Origin: Astrocystis sublimbata
Lineage: Eukaryota; Ascomycota; Sordariomycetes; Xylariales; Xylariaceae
DNA: 64,000 nt
Direction of reading: 5' to 3'
Assembly (NCBI GenBank): GCA_022453515.1
Contig: JAJNNY010000007.1
Span: forward strand, 992,001 to 1,056,000
Part shown: in pieces, positions 11,496 to 23,665 of the stretch
How the letters are laid out: each line of letters starts with the position of its first letter
Position numbering within the stretch: position 1 is the stretch's first letter
The notes under the pieces: generated by a model
Databases searched by the model: none
Told to the model about the DNA's origin: nothing
What the model saw: only the letters and a program-made list of their open reading frames with translations
Translations under genes and position numbers: made by a program

Positions 11496-12596
11496 CTAGG
11501 CTTGGGCCTTTGCTGCATCAGCAGGCTTCGGGGGCCCTGCATTGCTACCGGGCAACAGACTCTGTACCTTCTCCTCGATCCGCCGCTGGGCGCTCGCGTT
11601 CCACGAGGCGTCCCTCCTAACGTAGTTACGAACAGCACCGAGCGTCTCCGTGAGCTCGGCGTACTGTGGCCCTTGGTAAGTGCCGAGCAATGCGTCTTGA
11701 AGAACCGCGTCCTTGGTTTCCTTGGAGGCCGGCGCAAAAGACTCAACCCCCATTGCCTCTGCCGCCTGTTTCTTTGCTTCCGGGGTTGGGAAGAACACGC
11801 CCGTGCCCTTGTTGTACCGTGTCCACATCTCGCTCACTGAGAGGTGGTTCATCAGAGGGTGGAACGGCAGTCCGCTTCCGAGGATACGGGCCTGACGAAT
11901 CACCGCCTCCTCTTTGGCGAAGGTCGAATTCTCCGTCGCTGTGGCGGGGCCCCAGCCGGCGAGGTCGCTCATCGATATGGTCGGGTCGAACTGGGTCGTC
12001 GATCCCTTCGCCTTGGCATCCCGCCATTCCATGACCTCGGGCGACACATCGTCTTCGTCTGCTTCATCTAGTTCGTCTTTGTTGTCCCGTCCTCCCTTTC
12101 CTCCCCGTCCTCCTCGTCCTCCCCGTCCTCCTCTGCCACCACCTCTACCCCTCCCACCTAGGCCATCCCCTCGGCCGCGACCGAAGCCACCCCTGCCTCT
12201 AAAACTCCCTCTGATACCACCTCGGAAACCACCTCGGATCACGTTGGGGCCGCCTGGGGAAAGAGCACCCGAAGCCCCGAGGGTGGCGGACTCGGACCGT
12301 AGGTCGATACTCCTAAATATCGTATTCGACTTCTGCGGCGGGGGCTCGCTGCTCCGCTGGTTCGGGGCAGGCTGTGATGTGATTCGGTTGTCCATATCCA
12401 TGAGGTCGGAGAAGGCCGCGGCGGCGCGTTCTCTCCCCGTTGCCCGCGGGCTGTTGCCATTCTTCCGGTCTGGCGGCGGTGCGGCGAGTTGCTGGGCGGT
12501 GGAGAAGGCGCGCAGAGAGGCTGCGATCCCGTCGCTCACCCGGCTGATATCAGCCCTCGGGCGACCGAGGGCTGATGTGAATGGTTGGCGTATCAT
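11496..12596 (-). CDS. Mitochondrial-looking RGG-repeat protein, family uncertain
   Basis: Intronless, 366 aa. Residues 1-40 are Arg/Ser/Ala-rich without acids apart from two Asp and end in RAFSTAQQ, a typical mitochondrial cleavage context. Residues 121-170 are an almost pure RGG/GRG tract, followed by an acidic patch (about 173-184), then a folded-looking C-terminal half (about 200-350) with LPFHPLMNHLSVSEMWTRYN and a Lys/Glu-rich end. RGG tracts usually bind RNA. The gene is convergent with the mitochondrial recycling factor. A small-subunit mitoribosomal protein (for example mS46/Rsm28-like) is one possibility, but I cannot confirm the family from sequence alone. The Gly/Arg tract gives long false frames on the other strand. 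Confidence 0.7.
   Translation of the reverse strand: MIRQPFTSALGRPRADISRVSDGIAASLRAFSTAQQLAAPPPDRKNGNSPRATGRERAAAAFSDLMDMDNRITSQPAPNQRSSEPPPQKSNTIFRSIDLRSESATLGASGALSPGGPNVIRGGFRGGIRGSFRGRGGFGRGRGDGLGGRGRGGGRGGRGGRGGRGGKGGRDNKDELDEADEDDVSPEVMEWRDAKAKGSTTQFDPTISMSDLAGWGPATATENSTFAKEEAVIRQARILGSGLPFHPLMNHLSVSEMWTRYNKGTGVFFPTPEAKKQAAEAMGVESFAPASKETKDAVLQDALLGTYQGPQYAELTETLGAVRNYVRRDASWNASAQRRIEEKVQSLLPGSNAGPPKPADAAKAQA
12087..12236 (-). repeat. RGG/GRG coding repeat
   Basis: The codons for residues 121-170 of the gene above consist almost wholly of Arg and Gly. On the plus strand this appears as a CCTCC/CCTCG-rich tract. It is low-complexity coding sequence, not a transposon. Confidence 0.85.
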
Positions 12597-12971
12597 CGGG
12601 CTCGATTGGTGTATGTGGAATGTAGATTGGGGGGGGGGGTTGCGGTTGAAGGTCTCGTCCCTGGTCGGAAATTTTGAGGGTCGGAGCGCTTGCCCGGCGG
12701 GATCTCGGGCGACAATGGGGGGTATGCACTAAAAGGAGAGTAGGTATCAAGCTTGGTACACCGTGCAGTACCGCAAGTGGGGCTCTGCAGGCCCGGGGAC
12801 CACCTGCACCTGGCCCATGGAGCCTTACGATAAGTACCTAGGTACCTACTAGGTAGCACCTAGCACCGAACATAATACCAAACTCGTGGGATCAATGTAA
12901 ATTAAACTAATCTGTTATCAAATGTTTTATTTATATTGTGTTTTGTTTATAAATTATACGTATGTGCTCTT
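12597..12971. other. Intergenic: promoter of RGG gene and 3' end of SSADH gene
   Basis: Holds a G10-like run near 12630 and a dense TACCTAGGTA cluster at 12831-12866. The AT-rich stretch 12890-12960 borders the dehydrogenase stop codon. Confidence 0.5.
12831..12866. repeat. Cluster of the dispersed TACCTAGGTA-like motif
   Basis: Overlapping copies of TACCTAGGTACC and its half-site CTAGGTA, which is self-complementary. Similar clusters occur in other intergenic spaces of the window. Confidence 0.7.
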
Positions 12972-14635
12972 CTACGTTTTCAGGGGCTTGTCGTTACCGC
13001 CGTATGAGATCATCTTGATGTGCTGGTATTCCTCGATGCCGTACATGGATCCCTCGCGGCCAAATCCAGACTGCTTGACACCTCCAAACGGCGCCGCGGG
13101 GTCAGAGATAAGACCAGTGTTGACGCCTACCATGCCGACCTCCAGTGACTCTGCTATCCGTGTTATCCTCTCCAAATCCCTCGAGAAGAAATAGCCGGCC
13201 AGTCCGACCTCGGCAGCGTTGGCCAGCTCAATGACCTCCTGCTCCGTTTCAAAGGCGAAGAGGCCAGCGACAGGGCCGAATGTCTCCTCGGATGAGATGG
13301 CCATGTCCTTGGTCATGCCTGTGATCACGGTGGGTTGATAGAAGTTGGACCCAAGGTCAGGGATCTTCTGGCCACCGACGACCACCTTTCCGCCCTTCTT
13401 CTCCGCATCCTTCACGTGCGCATCGACTTTGGACACGGCACGATCGTGGATCAGGGGACCGTGGGTGATGCCTTCGTCGAAGCCGTGTCCCACCTTGAAG
13501 GCATTGACCTTCTCGGCCAGCTTCTTGGCAAACTCGTCGTAAACACCTTTCTGGACGTAGATCCGGTTTGCGCAGACGCATGTCTGGCCCGAGGAGCGGA
13601 ACTTGGACGCAACCGCGCCAGCCACCGCAGCATCAACGTCGGCATCGTCAAACACAATGAATGGTGCATTTCCACCCAACTCCATGGACAAGATCTTCAG
13701 AGTGGATGATGCCTGTTCCATCAGAAGCTTACCGACACCGGTAGAGCCTGTAAAAGAGACCTTCTGCACGGTAGGGTGCGTAGTCAAAGTTTTGCCAACC
13801 TCCGGGGTGTTATGGAGGGAGGTTACCACGTTCACAACGCCCTTTGGTACGCCAGCCCGGTGCGCGAGTTCTGCTAGCGCCAGAGCTGTGAAAGGGGTCT
13901 CGCCGGGTACCTTGCATACTGTCGTACATCCCGCAGCGAGAGCAGGCCCGATTTTGCGCGTGATCATCGCGGCTGGGAAGTTCCAGGGCGTGATTAGCCC
14001 ACAGACACCCACAGGCTGCTTCAGCGTGATCACTCTGTTGCCTGGAACGCTCGCCGGGATCGTGTCACCGTATGTACGCGGGGCCTCTTCGCTGAACCAC
14101 TCGAAGAACTGCGCGGCGTAGTTGACCTCGCCCTTTGCGTCTGCGAAAGGCTTGCCGTTCTCGAGAGTGATCAATCGCGCCAGATCCTCGGCGTTCTCCA
14201 AGACCAGGTCGTACCATTTCCGTAACAGTTTCGACCGCTCGCGGCCGGTCTTTGTGCGGAACGTCTTGAAAGCTTCGGATGCGGAGGCGATTGCCTTCTC
14301 TGTGTCCTTCGCGTCGAACTCGGGACACGTCCCGACGAGCTTGCCTGTCGCGGGGTCGTGGACCTCGAACGTCTTGCCCGAGGCGGCTTTTACCCATTCG
14401 CCATTGACGTAGCACACGTCCGTTTTGAACAAGGAAGGGTCATTGAGCTGCATTTGCCAATTAGCCATGTCAGTCAAACTCTTTCAGTAAGTATTTATAG
14501 AGAACTCACCTTCGGGGGTGTTGTGGACGCCAATCTTGAAGCTACCAGTGGAAGGCTGGTTTTCTGGAACTGTGACCTGATGGCGAGCCGAGCGGCAGAA
14601 CCAGCACTCTTCTGCAGGGAGCGTAACAACGCCAT
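12972..14635 (-). CDS. Succinate-semialdehyde dehydrogenase, mitochondrial (GABA shunt)
   Basis: Exons (minus) 14635-14510 and 14447-12972, 533 aa. The first exon (starting MALLRSLQKS) is rich in Arg, Ser and Leu with no acids, a mitochondrial presequence; a further in-frame ATG lies 20 codons upstream, so the start is not fully certain. The intron has GTGAGT, a CTGAC branch point and a CAG acceptor. The body is an aldehyde dehydrogenase: PWNFPAAM, the NAD(P)-binding SFTGSTGVGK, catalytic Glu in MELGGNAPF (about residue 298) and catalytic Cys in SSGQTCVCANR (about 332). The CVCANR context and length are typical of SSADH (GabD/Uga2). It oxidises succinic semialdehyde to succinate in GABA breakdown. 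It is divergent from the GH79 gene. A semialdehyde dehydrogenase of slightly different substrate cannot be excluded. Confidence 0.9.
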
Positions 14636-15706
14636 GCTGTGCAATTTTGATTTGACAATTGGAGGGGTAAAGTTCTTTCGCAAAAGGGGACTCAAAAGCT
14701 ATATAAGAGAGCCTTCAATTGCATCCGAGGTGCTGGTACCGGCTACAACTGCCCAAAACGAACTGGCCTCAAGTCCATTGTCGAGGCTAAACCCACGGAA
14801 GCTTCACCTGGGCAGGCAAGCTTATCGTTTCCAGCACTTGCCCGCTAGTCTCCCCCATATGCTAATGACATCAACATGGGGTTGCTCTTAGGTGAGGGGC
14901 AGCTTTGTGATAAGATAAGACATGACCATGCCCCTTGCAGTGGGGTAGGTATCGGAGTTAACCAGATTTCGCCTTAAATGATACCTAGGTACCTCTGATC
15001 AGTGATCACAACATCACAACAGAGAGGCCACCATCGTGGATGTCTTGAGCTTCACCCACCATCAAACTACCTAGGTAGGTAGTATCAGTAATTGGGGACC
15101 CCATCTCATTTCATGTTGGCACAATGAATTGCCAACCACATCATAAGTAAGTACCAGGTAGGTACACATGATCATAACTCAGCACGCCAATCGGAAGCTC
15201 AAGTGAACGAACGGTCAGCATTCATGGATGCCTAGTCGGAATATTTGTGTAAGTGTAGGGAGCCACCTGCCCATGAGTATATGGTAAACATACTCCGTAT
15301 GCATCTGTGTCCCAAAATCATTAACCACGCTCTATTTCCCCGCATTGTATCCTCCCACCTGCCGCAGCGAGAGCGCATGATGTTACCCCAATCGGGCAGC
15401 TCGTGTAGCTGTATTGTGACACTGCACCCTCTGTGCGACTCCATCACAGGACCTGGTAACCAGGCAATTATAGAGGGATAATTATTCATCCAGGGATGTA
15501 CGAGTGAGCTCGATGGAGCCTCCAAATCTAGACCCCGGGTGCTGGGTGGTTTGTGGAAACACTGATATGTTTGCTCATCGCATCGTCCTCGGGTACTTGT
15601 CTGGGTCCGATGTCATACTATATCTACATTGGCCCTTTGCAACTCGATACATTGATAGAAAAGCCTTCGTGAGATATTGTTTGGCAAATGCGCATTGTGC
15701 CGTAGA
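14636..15706. other. Divergent intergenic between SSADH and GH79 genes
   Basis: Carries TACCTAGGTA-like clusters near 14978-14995, 15067-15083 and 15150-15165. No credible coding frame. It must hold both promoters; I could not assign specific factor sites. Confidence 0.5.
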
Positions 15707-17526
15707 ATGATGGGACTTAGCAGCACCATGGCTGCTGCATTCATCTGCCTCTTGTTCCTATCTGGCTCAGCAACGGCAAAGATCGTGGCAGATGCGGCAT
15801 TCCATCTTTCAAAATCATTTGGCCCCTTGATCATTGTAGGCGAGCCTCTCGACGGTTTTGTTAGTTTCTCTATTGAGTTTGCGTCATTCCCCGACTTTGC
15901 AGGCAGGTCACACCTTATCCCTCTATATCCTTCTCGTGATCTTTCGCTCACGGCATAGTAGGAAACGCCAGCAATCCGAACAAATTCTCAAACAACTTAC
16001 TGAACAACCTGGGTTATTTCACTGGAACGAAACCATACATCAGAGTCGGTGGCAACACGCAGGACTTCGCTATATACAACCCAGACTTAACGATTGCGCT
16101 GAACGGCACAGTCAACGCGACGCGATCACCAGACTACCCGACTACAATCGAGATCGGACCTTCGTTCTTCGAGTCTTACTCGATATGGCCGAATGTGAAG
16201 TTTACTCATGGCTTCAATATGGGAGGAAACCACGATGACAGGCAGTGGGCCACACTGATACAGACGGTTGAGATTGCTTGCAAAACTTTGGGCAAAGACA
16301 AGCTGCAGTGGTGGGAATACGGTAACGAGCCGGATTTGTTTGCAACAGCCGTGCGGCCGTCCAACTACAATGAGTCTGATTATGTCGAGGAATGGCTGGC
16401 TGGCACACGAGCGATCAAGGGTGTCTTGTCAGAATCTTGTCCCGATTTACTGGATAATGAGACGTACGGCTATCTCGCACCTTCGTTTGCTGGTATTGTG
16501 AACCATTTGAACGCACCGCGTGTATGGACTGACGGTCTCGATACCGATGGCACTGTGCGGTTGTTTTCCACGCATAAGTGAGTTTGAAGTCTCCCCCTCC
16601 CCATTCGGAATCTTGCGTCCAAGCCCCCTTCTTCCAAATATGCGATACATTCGAGGCGGCTTCGTCAACTCACAAGCATTGACAGTTACATATCGGGCGC
16701 AACCTCACTCGGAGTCACATTGCAAGGGACGTTGATGAACCACACACGCACGCGCTCCAGCGTAGACGCCCATGTCTCCGAGTTCGCACATATTTCCGCC
16801 TCCGCGCCTGGCCTGCGGCAGATCATGGGCGAGACGAATTCGCTCTTTCATCAAGGGAAACCAGGCCTGTCGAACTCCTTCGGCGCCGCACTCTGGGGGA
16901 TAGACTTCAACCTGTACTGCGCCAGCGTCGGCATCGGTCGCGTACACATGCACATGGGGACCAACTATCGATATGCCTCGTGGCAGCCCGTGACCACAGA
17001 CCTCGCCGTCGTGGGTACCAAGGCCCCCTACTACGGCAACATCGCCGTCGCTGCGTTCCTGGGCAATCTGCGCATCGAGCCCGTGCGTATCGCCCATCTG
17101 GACCTGAGACGCTCGGGCGCGGAAACGGACGTGGGCGTGCGCGATGCTGCGTACGGGGCGTATGTGGACGATGCGCTGATGCGCATCATGGTAATTAACA
17201 TGCGCGCATACAACTACACCCTCAACGGCACGGGAGATCTGAGCACGCCAAACCCGTCGCCGCGGGACGTCCGCGTGTATACCTTTGGTGTCGATGGGTT
17301 TGCGGACGGGCGCGAGGCGCTTGTGCGCAGGCTGTATGCGAACGGCAGCGATGCCATTACGGGGATTACGTGGGACGGCGTCAGCTATAATCACGAGCTG
17401 GATCTGGGTAAGCCTGTGCGCTTGCAGAATGTCACGACCGGGGAGAGGGTTACGGTTAAGAATGGCTCTGTTGAGGTAGCCGTTTCGGATTCGCAGGCTG
17501 TTGTGTTGGATTTCGGAGCTATTTGA
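15707..17526 (+). CDS. Secreted GH79-family glycoside hydrolase (beta-glucuronidase-like)
   Basis: Exons 15707-15902, 15962-16577 and 16686-17526, 550 aa. A signal peptide (MAAAFICLLFLSGSATA) is followed by FVSFSIEFASFPDFAG, the start of the GH79 (beta/alpha)8 barrel. YIRVGGNTQD is a family hallmark. The acid/base Glu lies in WWEYGNEPDLF (about residue 188) and the nucleophile in IMGETNSLF (about 320). The C-terminal third is the beta-sandwich domain found in fungal GH79. Members remove glucuronic or 4-O-methyl-glucuronic acid from plant or proteoglycan sugars; the exact substrate cannot be read here. Intron 1 is best explained by a GC donor (CAG|GCAGGT) with a TAG acceptor, which alone yields FAGNASNPN; no GT donor nearby keeps frame. 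Several N-x-S/T sites fit secretion. Confidence 0.88.
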
Positions 17527-17949
17527 AATTCTCGCAGTTAAGCACATTGGATTGATGCAACCTTTCGCAACAAAACATGACGAAGTGCATCTCCATCTCG
17601 TATGTGAATATCACCTTGATGTGAATAATTCTCGGCCATGCAGACCATACATAACCACTTACGAAGTTGACAAGACAAACACGTTTCCGAGCGTCACAAA
17701 TAGTATAGAATATGTACACATCTGAGCGAGAATGCGCCGAAACTCCGTTGTGAGACCTTTGGTACAAAAATCCGTACAAGTCCTACGCATAGATCATATT
17801 AGGTACTGTAGGTCATCGTCATCATCAACATTAATCAAACATCTGGGTATTCAAAGTCTCATCGTCTTCCTTCCGTATGTCGGGTTATTGAGCCATGGTC
17901 TGTAATCCACTCCTTTTTGCTCCCATCTTTGGGGATCTGGGCTGAAAAG
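17527..17949. other. Convergent intergenic (3' ends)
   Basis: The space between two facing stop codons. Nothing recognisable beyond likely 3' UTRs. Confidence 0.4.
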
Positions 17950-18883
17950 CTACTGCTGTTGGCGCGCAGGATTCTTCCTGTCTAAGATATTAAACGCGGT
18001 TGTTCGCGGTGTGTAAGGCATGAGACCCGTTCGCGGGGTGGTGGGTGGAATCGATTGCATCTCCCATGCCGAATTTTTCCTGTTGCTAGCACCTGGGGCG
18101 CTGCCAAGGTGCTCCTCCTCGTCTTCGTCGTCCGAATCCCAGTCCCTCGTGTCACGTTCATTGGGGATCAAGGCCCATATGGTCAGACCGAGGTTGACGA
18201 GAGTAACAACGCTAGGATCACATCATTAGTAACAATTGGAGAAATCGACTCTATTGGGAGCGCCGACAGAGAGACTTACAACATAAGCGAGAAGGCGGCA
18301 AATGTGCCCTTTGCGCTGGTGCAGTACCCCTGAATATCAGTGTTTGCAGCTACGCTGCAAGGCTTCGCGATATACCAGGCCACACGGCTGGGGCGCGTAG
18401 GATCGAGGTAGTCCGGGCCTGCCTGTCCGCCTAGACTAGCGGCATATAGGGCCACAAATGCGATGTTGATGGGCAAAACGACGATAGGGTACCAGAAGTC
18501 CATGATGAACGCGATCAGCCTGGTGATGAGGAAGAATAGGCTGATAATGGCAATCGCGACGTTGTAATCGGTCAAACTAAGTCGGGAAGGAGTCAGGATA
18601 TATCGCCCTTGCTAGCAAAAGATTGGAGAACTCACGTTCTTGACCACACGAAAGGAATTTTGGGCGGCTCACGTCCATTCGCATGGGCAAACTGGATGAG
18701 GGATGGATTTGAGTTGAAGCCTAGTTGATAGCCTGCCCGCCATAGCTTCGTCCGGTATGTGTCCGGTTGTGCGAGCGCGGTGAGAATCAGTAATGTGACT
18801 GTGAGCGCAAGCTCGGCGATCATCATGGTCCACATCGCAGTTCCCGACGGCCATTTTCGCTTCAGTATGCGGTAGGAACCCAT
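17950..18883 (-). CDS. Four-TM membrane protein, MARVEL-like
   Basis: Exons (minus) 18883-18636, 18576-18280 and 18211-17950, 268 aa. All introns have GTGAGT/GTAAGT donors and TAG acceptors. Membrane segments: MWTMMIAELALTVTLLILTAL near residue 17-37, two adjacent segments in exon 2 (VAIAIISLFFLITRLIAFI and the following VVLPINIAFVALYAASL), and one spanning the exon 2/3 junction (TFAAFSLMFVVTLVNLGLTIWAL). The tail is cytoplasmic with an acidic run (SDDEDEEE) and Pro/Thr-rich sequence. The topology and the Cys-containing loop before the last segment fit fungal MARVEL/membrane-associating proteins; no enzymatic residues are seen. The family call is moderate, the gene structure is good. Confidence 0.75.
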
Positions 18884-18893
18884 GATGGAGGAA

Positions 18894-18911
18894 GTGTGTG
18901 TGTGTGTGTGT
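18894..18911. repeat. (GT)9 microsatellite
   Basis: Nine GT units directly upstream of the start codon of the minus-strand four-TM gene. Confidence 0.9.
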
Positions 18912-21900
18912 ATATGTATGAGGTATGACGACCTCTAGGGCGTGAATTGTTCGAGGGCGAGAGCGTAGAAACACAGCAGAACGTCGCAAGGCTTCTCTAG
19001 ACTGGCTCCCAATTTTACCCTCACGTCAGGCGTCTCCAGGTGTCGTCTGGGTTTGTATCGTCGGCCCGTCACTTGGCTGGTTCACACCAATATCAACATC
19101 AACTCGTTGTTGTTACGACAACTCTACAGCGTTATAATGTTGTTGTCGGCAACATAGAATCAGTCGTTGATCAACCAGTCAGTCGATTTAACCATCAGGT
19201 AGATGAGGTCGACTCGAGGCCGGCCGACGGCGCGACCTTGGGGGTCACGCATTTTAAGAGACGGCGGGCGCTGGCATAGCCCAAGCACCAACAGCAGCCA
19301 GCACCCGCAAAGGTGGCTGCAGGTTCATCACAGACTCCGGGCGTGTCTGGGGTTGTGATATGTTGGAGCGCGGCCAATGGGAGAAGGCGGCGACGAGGGT
19401 AGGGAGCACTGGTCCAGCTGTAAGCGCCGAGCCGTGGTCTGTTGGTGAAGCCAGGGACCACACAATGGGCGCTTCGCCCTCGGCGCCATGGTCTCCCGCC
19501 TCGGGATTGGTCCTCGTCGGCCGGGGGTACGAACAGAGGTTCGCCAATCACCGCCCACCCCGCCCGATTAAGCTATCGTGACAGGGGGAAGAGTGCTGGA
19601 CTGCTGGACTGCCCAACCTCGCGAGCGCAAACAGGCCCTGCCTGCCCCCTGCCTGACAAGGTCGGCCTGGGGCTTGAGAGATCGATCCCGCGCTTGGCTC
19701 TCGTTGGTTCGATTGATGTTAAATCATTAATTATCGCCTGGGAGAACGTGAGAACCCCACAATTCGCCCTGCCAGGCCAAGCCACTTCACGACGAAGAAA
19801 AGAAAGACCGTCCACTGCATCGGGAGTATTTGCAAATGCGAACTGCTGGGTATGTGAACAACACTCGTAGACTGTGTGTGTACATAGCAGTCAGCTAGGG
19901 ACCTACATGTAAGTAAGATGGATCCCTCTGAGAGAGATGCGTGTGCTGCTTGGGTCGCACAGCATAAAACTCCCCCAATTTCTATAATTAACCGGTCTTG
20001 AGATACACACCTTAAGCAGGCCGTAATACTACAACATGCTATCTTACCAAGTTACAGTTGCCAGCAGATGGTTGCTTGAGAAATAAACATCGCCCACACT
20101 ATGGCAATGTGCCATCTTTAGGTGGACTCCTATCAGCTGTGCGTTGTTGCATTTCTACTTAAGTACCTACCTAGGTAAACAGCCGACCAAAGGCACCCGT
20201 CAGTCTTTTATTGCGGAGCAGGGCCCGCGCTCTTCGACTATGGTGGGCCGTCCCGTGATATGTCGGCATCTTCAAAGGGAAGTACCTTCTATGGTGCATC
20301 CCCATACCCGAGCCCGGAGGGACTAGGACGTTTAACAACAACTGGCGAGTAGTTTCCAAATTCAACGATAAGCATGCACGCAATCATAGTACTGCCGGTT
20401 TTATGTTCGGTTGATGACGTTGCCCTCCTAGCTAGTTCCCGCCCTTCGATGCAGGGACTTTTGACTGGCCATGTGAACATCCATGGAACGACACCCCTGC
20501 TCCCTGTTAGGGTTAAGGTGGCCATCTGAACTATCAGGCAAATAAAATCAAGGATTATAGCGCCGATGTTGTTCATGACTATAAGACAAAGTTTCGCAAT
20601 GCTGCCCGGAGCACATGATATAGCAGCTTGAGCTGCAAATTCGCCGCAAATCATGAAGTCATGCCTAATAAATACTACAATGGGCCAAGTGATGTTTGGA
20701 GAAGAGGCGGAAATGTTTCATTGTCATTTACCTACCTTTTTTGTAAGAGCCAGGTCATGGCCATCTTGTGAGCGTAATCATTCGTATCCAATGCGGTTTG
20801 GTGATATAAGTCATCAACTTGTCTCAGAGCTGGGTTAGACTGTATTACGCTGTCGTAGGTATTACCTACTACCTCATAGTAGGTACACCCTTCACGAGTC
20901 AATCGGTGTGTCTACCTAAGTATCGAGTGTACGGTGGCTTGCATACCCCAAAAGAAACAATGGCCATGCTGCTCGTCGTTGGTCTTTATTCTTTGCCGCT
21001 TCAATGGCCAGAAGGTACAACTACATAGTATAATATAAACTTGGAATTTAAGAAAGAAACAAATCGGTTTGGCTGAGTTGGTTTTGTCACTCCATTCACC
21101 ATATAAGACTGGACTGTAATGCATATCACCATCCATGCTGTAAACTGGCAGAATTTATACGCTGAATGATGGGGTTGAGTTACCACTTCTATCCAAGCTC
21201 GCCAAGTTCACCCATATCAGACCCAGTCTCGCCAGTTAGAGTTGCAAGTGAAGACTTGTCGTGGGCTTCAAGTGTCCACAAAGCCTGTGGACACTACATC
21301 AGTCTAGGAAGCCTAGCGTGATTCAACTCCGATGTATTCGAGTCCAAAACACAACAGATGATGATGATGATCTTGACCGAAAATGCTCAATCTCCATTGA
21401 CCCGATACCTCACATCTGGCTTTTGCTGTATCTCCAATGCATACTTATACGAGCAGGCAAAGGCTTGCGTGGCCGATTTCCCTAGTTCCATATTGTCTCG
21501 TGTATCCTGGAAGAGATAGCGACGAAAGGATATATTCATGAACTCTACATCATGAACTCTCCATCACATTGCGTCATCAGCGATGGCACAGTGTCCGTAG
21601 CTGCGCTAGTCGTTACCGGCGGATCAGTGTCTCGCTCGCCTCGGTGTGGGCTTACTCTTGTATATTTATAAGACTTCCAAATGGCGGTATCTCCTCTTTT
21701 TTTTCGGCTTGACACGTTGTCAAGTTGAGTGTATCTGAGTCGCGCCTGTGCCAAGCTGGGTCGATCGACCCAATTTTCTTCTCGTGCAACTGACGATTGA
21801 TTGTCACTCGCCTCGCCTCGTGCCTGTCGAGCCTGTGGTCCGTCGTTCGGATCTGTTCGGTCGGAAGTTAGCTCACTAATTTGAGAGTAGCATTGGCCGA

Positions 21901-23590
21901 TCTTTTTCCCATATGGCTCTCATTGGCTCGGGATCGAAGTCTGACTTGCGCAGCGCGACTTTGAGTGTCCAAATTCGAGCGCTCTAGACCCGGCGCTTGA
22001 CTGGGACTTATGGATCATCTCGTGTCGCACGGCATTTGCTTTAGACACACACGTGACATGCTATGTTGCTCGTCACATAGCGACGATGTTACACGCTGCG
22101 AACTGAGCAGAAACGCAGGCCATAGTAATAGAAGATGAGACAACAGCAATAGCGTTTCCAAAGCCAGCTAAGAAAAAAAAAGTGCGCGAATGGTGTTGCA
22201 ACAAACATGTGTTGCAATGGAAGATGTTTTTGGTATGTATACAACGCTCTGGCGAGAGATCGAGCAAGAGGATGTGGTACCACATAAGCTACAAACCCAC
22301 AAGCCTAAAAAAGCAGGTCAGTCGGCTATCGCACTTCCGCCCCATCATGGTGCAAATATGCGACTTGTGCCAAAACTTTTTGGGGGACGCCTATCAAGTG
22401 CTTGTAGGCATGTAGGTAACTGACGTGCAATACCCGCAGAGGGCCGGGCGGGCCGGGGTTACCTACCTTAGGTAGGTACTGTCCTCCATCACCAGTAGGC
22501 ACGTGGATGTCATCTGCGATCCACTGATAGAGCATTAGAAGTTTGTCTATCAAAGTTCCTGGATGAAAATCGTACCTACCGTACGTCTGCGTCCTCTGCC
22601 AACTATGACGGGAGGCTTGGTTTGTTTCTCTTCCCCTGGCATCCGAGCCCCCGGACAATCCAAATACGGAAGCAAGAGCTGAAAACTTTATTGTCCGGGG
22701 CGGAATTGAGGCTTAAGTGTACAAGGATATCCGGTTCATCGAGATGAAACATACTTGGCGGACATAATTCGATCTTGATCTCGTAGTAGGTACTGTATGG
22801 ATACCGACATACGTAAAGTACTCGCTAGGCACGTTAACCTTGCTGCATCTTAGCATCTGAAACGCACGCAGGCATACAGGATATAGATTACGAATGCCGC
22901 TGTGGTGGGGAACGAGCAAAAACTCGAGAATCGACGAGGCGATTGTCACGGAGCCTGTGCGTTTGAGGAACAGTGATCTGACGGTTGGAGAGCATGGTCA
23001 CGGATGGAGCGCAAAGCTTGACAGTAACGGCGTCGGGAGGTAGAGATTCGGGCACGTCGAGGGTCATGCCACTTGCTGTTGGCATATTGTATGCTGTCAT
23101 TACAGGTTCCTGCGGATTGGGGAAAATACAATCACACAGCACGAGGGTACCAATGCTGCATCCTTGTGACTCTCAAAAGATCTGCAATTGTACGTGATGT
23201 GGCCGCTATAATTCCAACATGTTGTGACTTGTTGAATGGGCGCCCAGTCTTGTCACCATCAATGGTTGAAGGCTTATGAAAGCACCCGTCCTGTTAGGAG
23301 TTCGTTTGAATTTGTGACAATGACAATGACAATGCTATGAATGAATGAATGGTTGATGGCTGGCTGTCGATAATACCCACCAGTAGGACCATCGAGGACC
23401 ATGTCGAGGTTAGGTAGGTGGCCCAGTAGGGACCTACTCGCTCGTAGGTGTGGGTATGCACATGCACAGTTGACGGTACCTAACCACAAAGGACCTGTTT
23501 ATGGAGCGGGACTTTTGGTGGGGGAGCTCGACCTCAACTGCTCGACTGCCCCTCCCTCACCTGCACCCTTTCAATGCCTACTCGCCTGCC

Positions 23591-23665
23591 TACATGTACC
23601 TCGCCTAGGTAAGTACCTAGGTAGACACCCTACCTAATTACCTACATGTGGCTTAGGTAGGCATG
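23591..23665. repeat. Largest cluster of the TACCTAGGTA-like motif
   Basis: Within 75 bases there are at least six copies of CCTAGGTA, TACCTA or TAGGTA in both orientations, separated by spacers of 2-15 bases. Confidence 0.7.

Noticed and set aside
11914..12732. 272-codon plus-strand frame over the RGG gene
   Set aside because: Its Pro/Arg/Leu-rich middle is just the complement of the RGG codons.
14636..14695. 20-residue upstream extension of the SSADH protein
   Set aside because: It adds Lys/Pro-rich residues before a complete presequence that starts at the downstream ATG, so the shorter form is preferred, though not proven.
16705..17547. 280-codon minus-strand frame in GH79 exon 3
   Set aside because: Antisense shadow of a conserved enzyme domain.
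20289..20654. 121-codon minus-strand frame with a hydrophobic patch
   Set aside because: No family resemblance and no splice context. Frames of this length are expected by chance in 6.8 kb.
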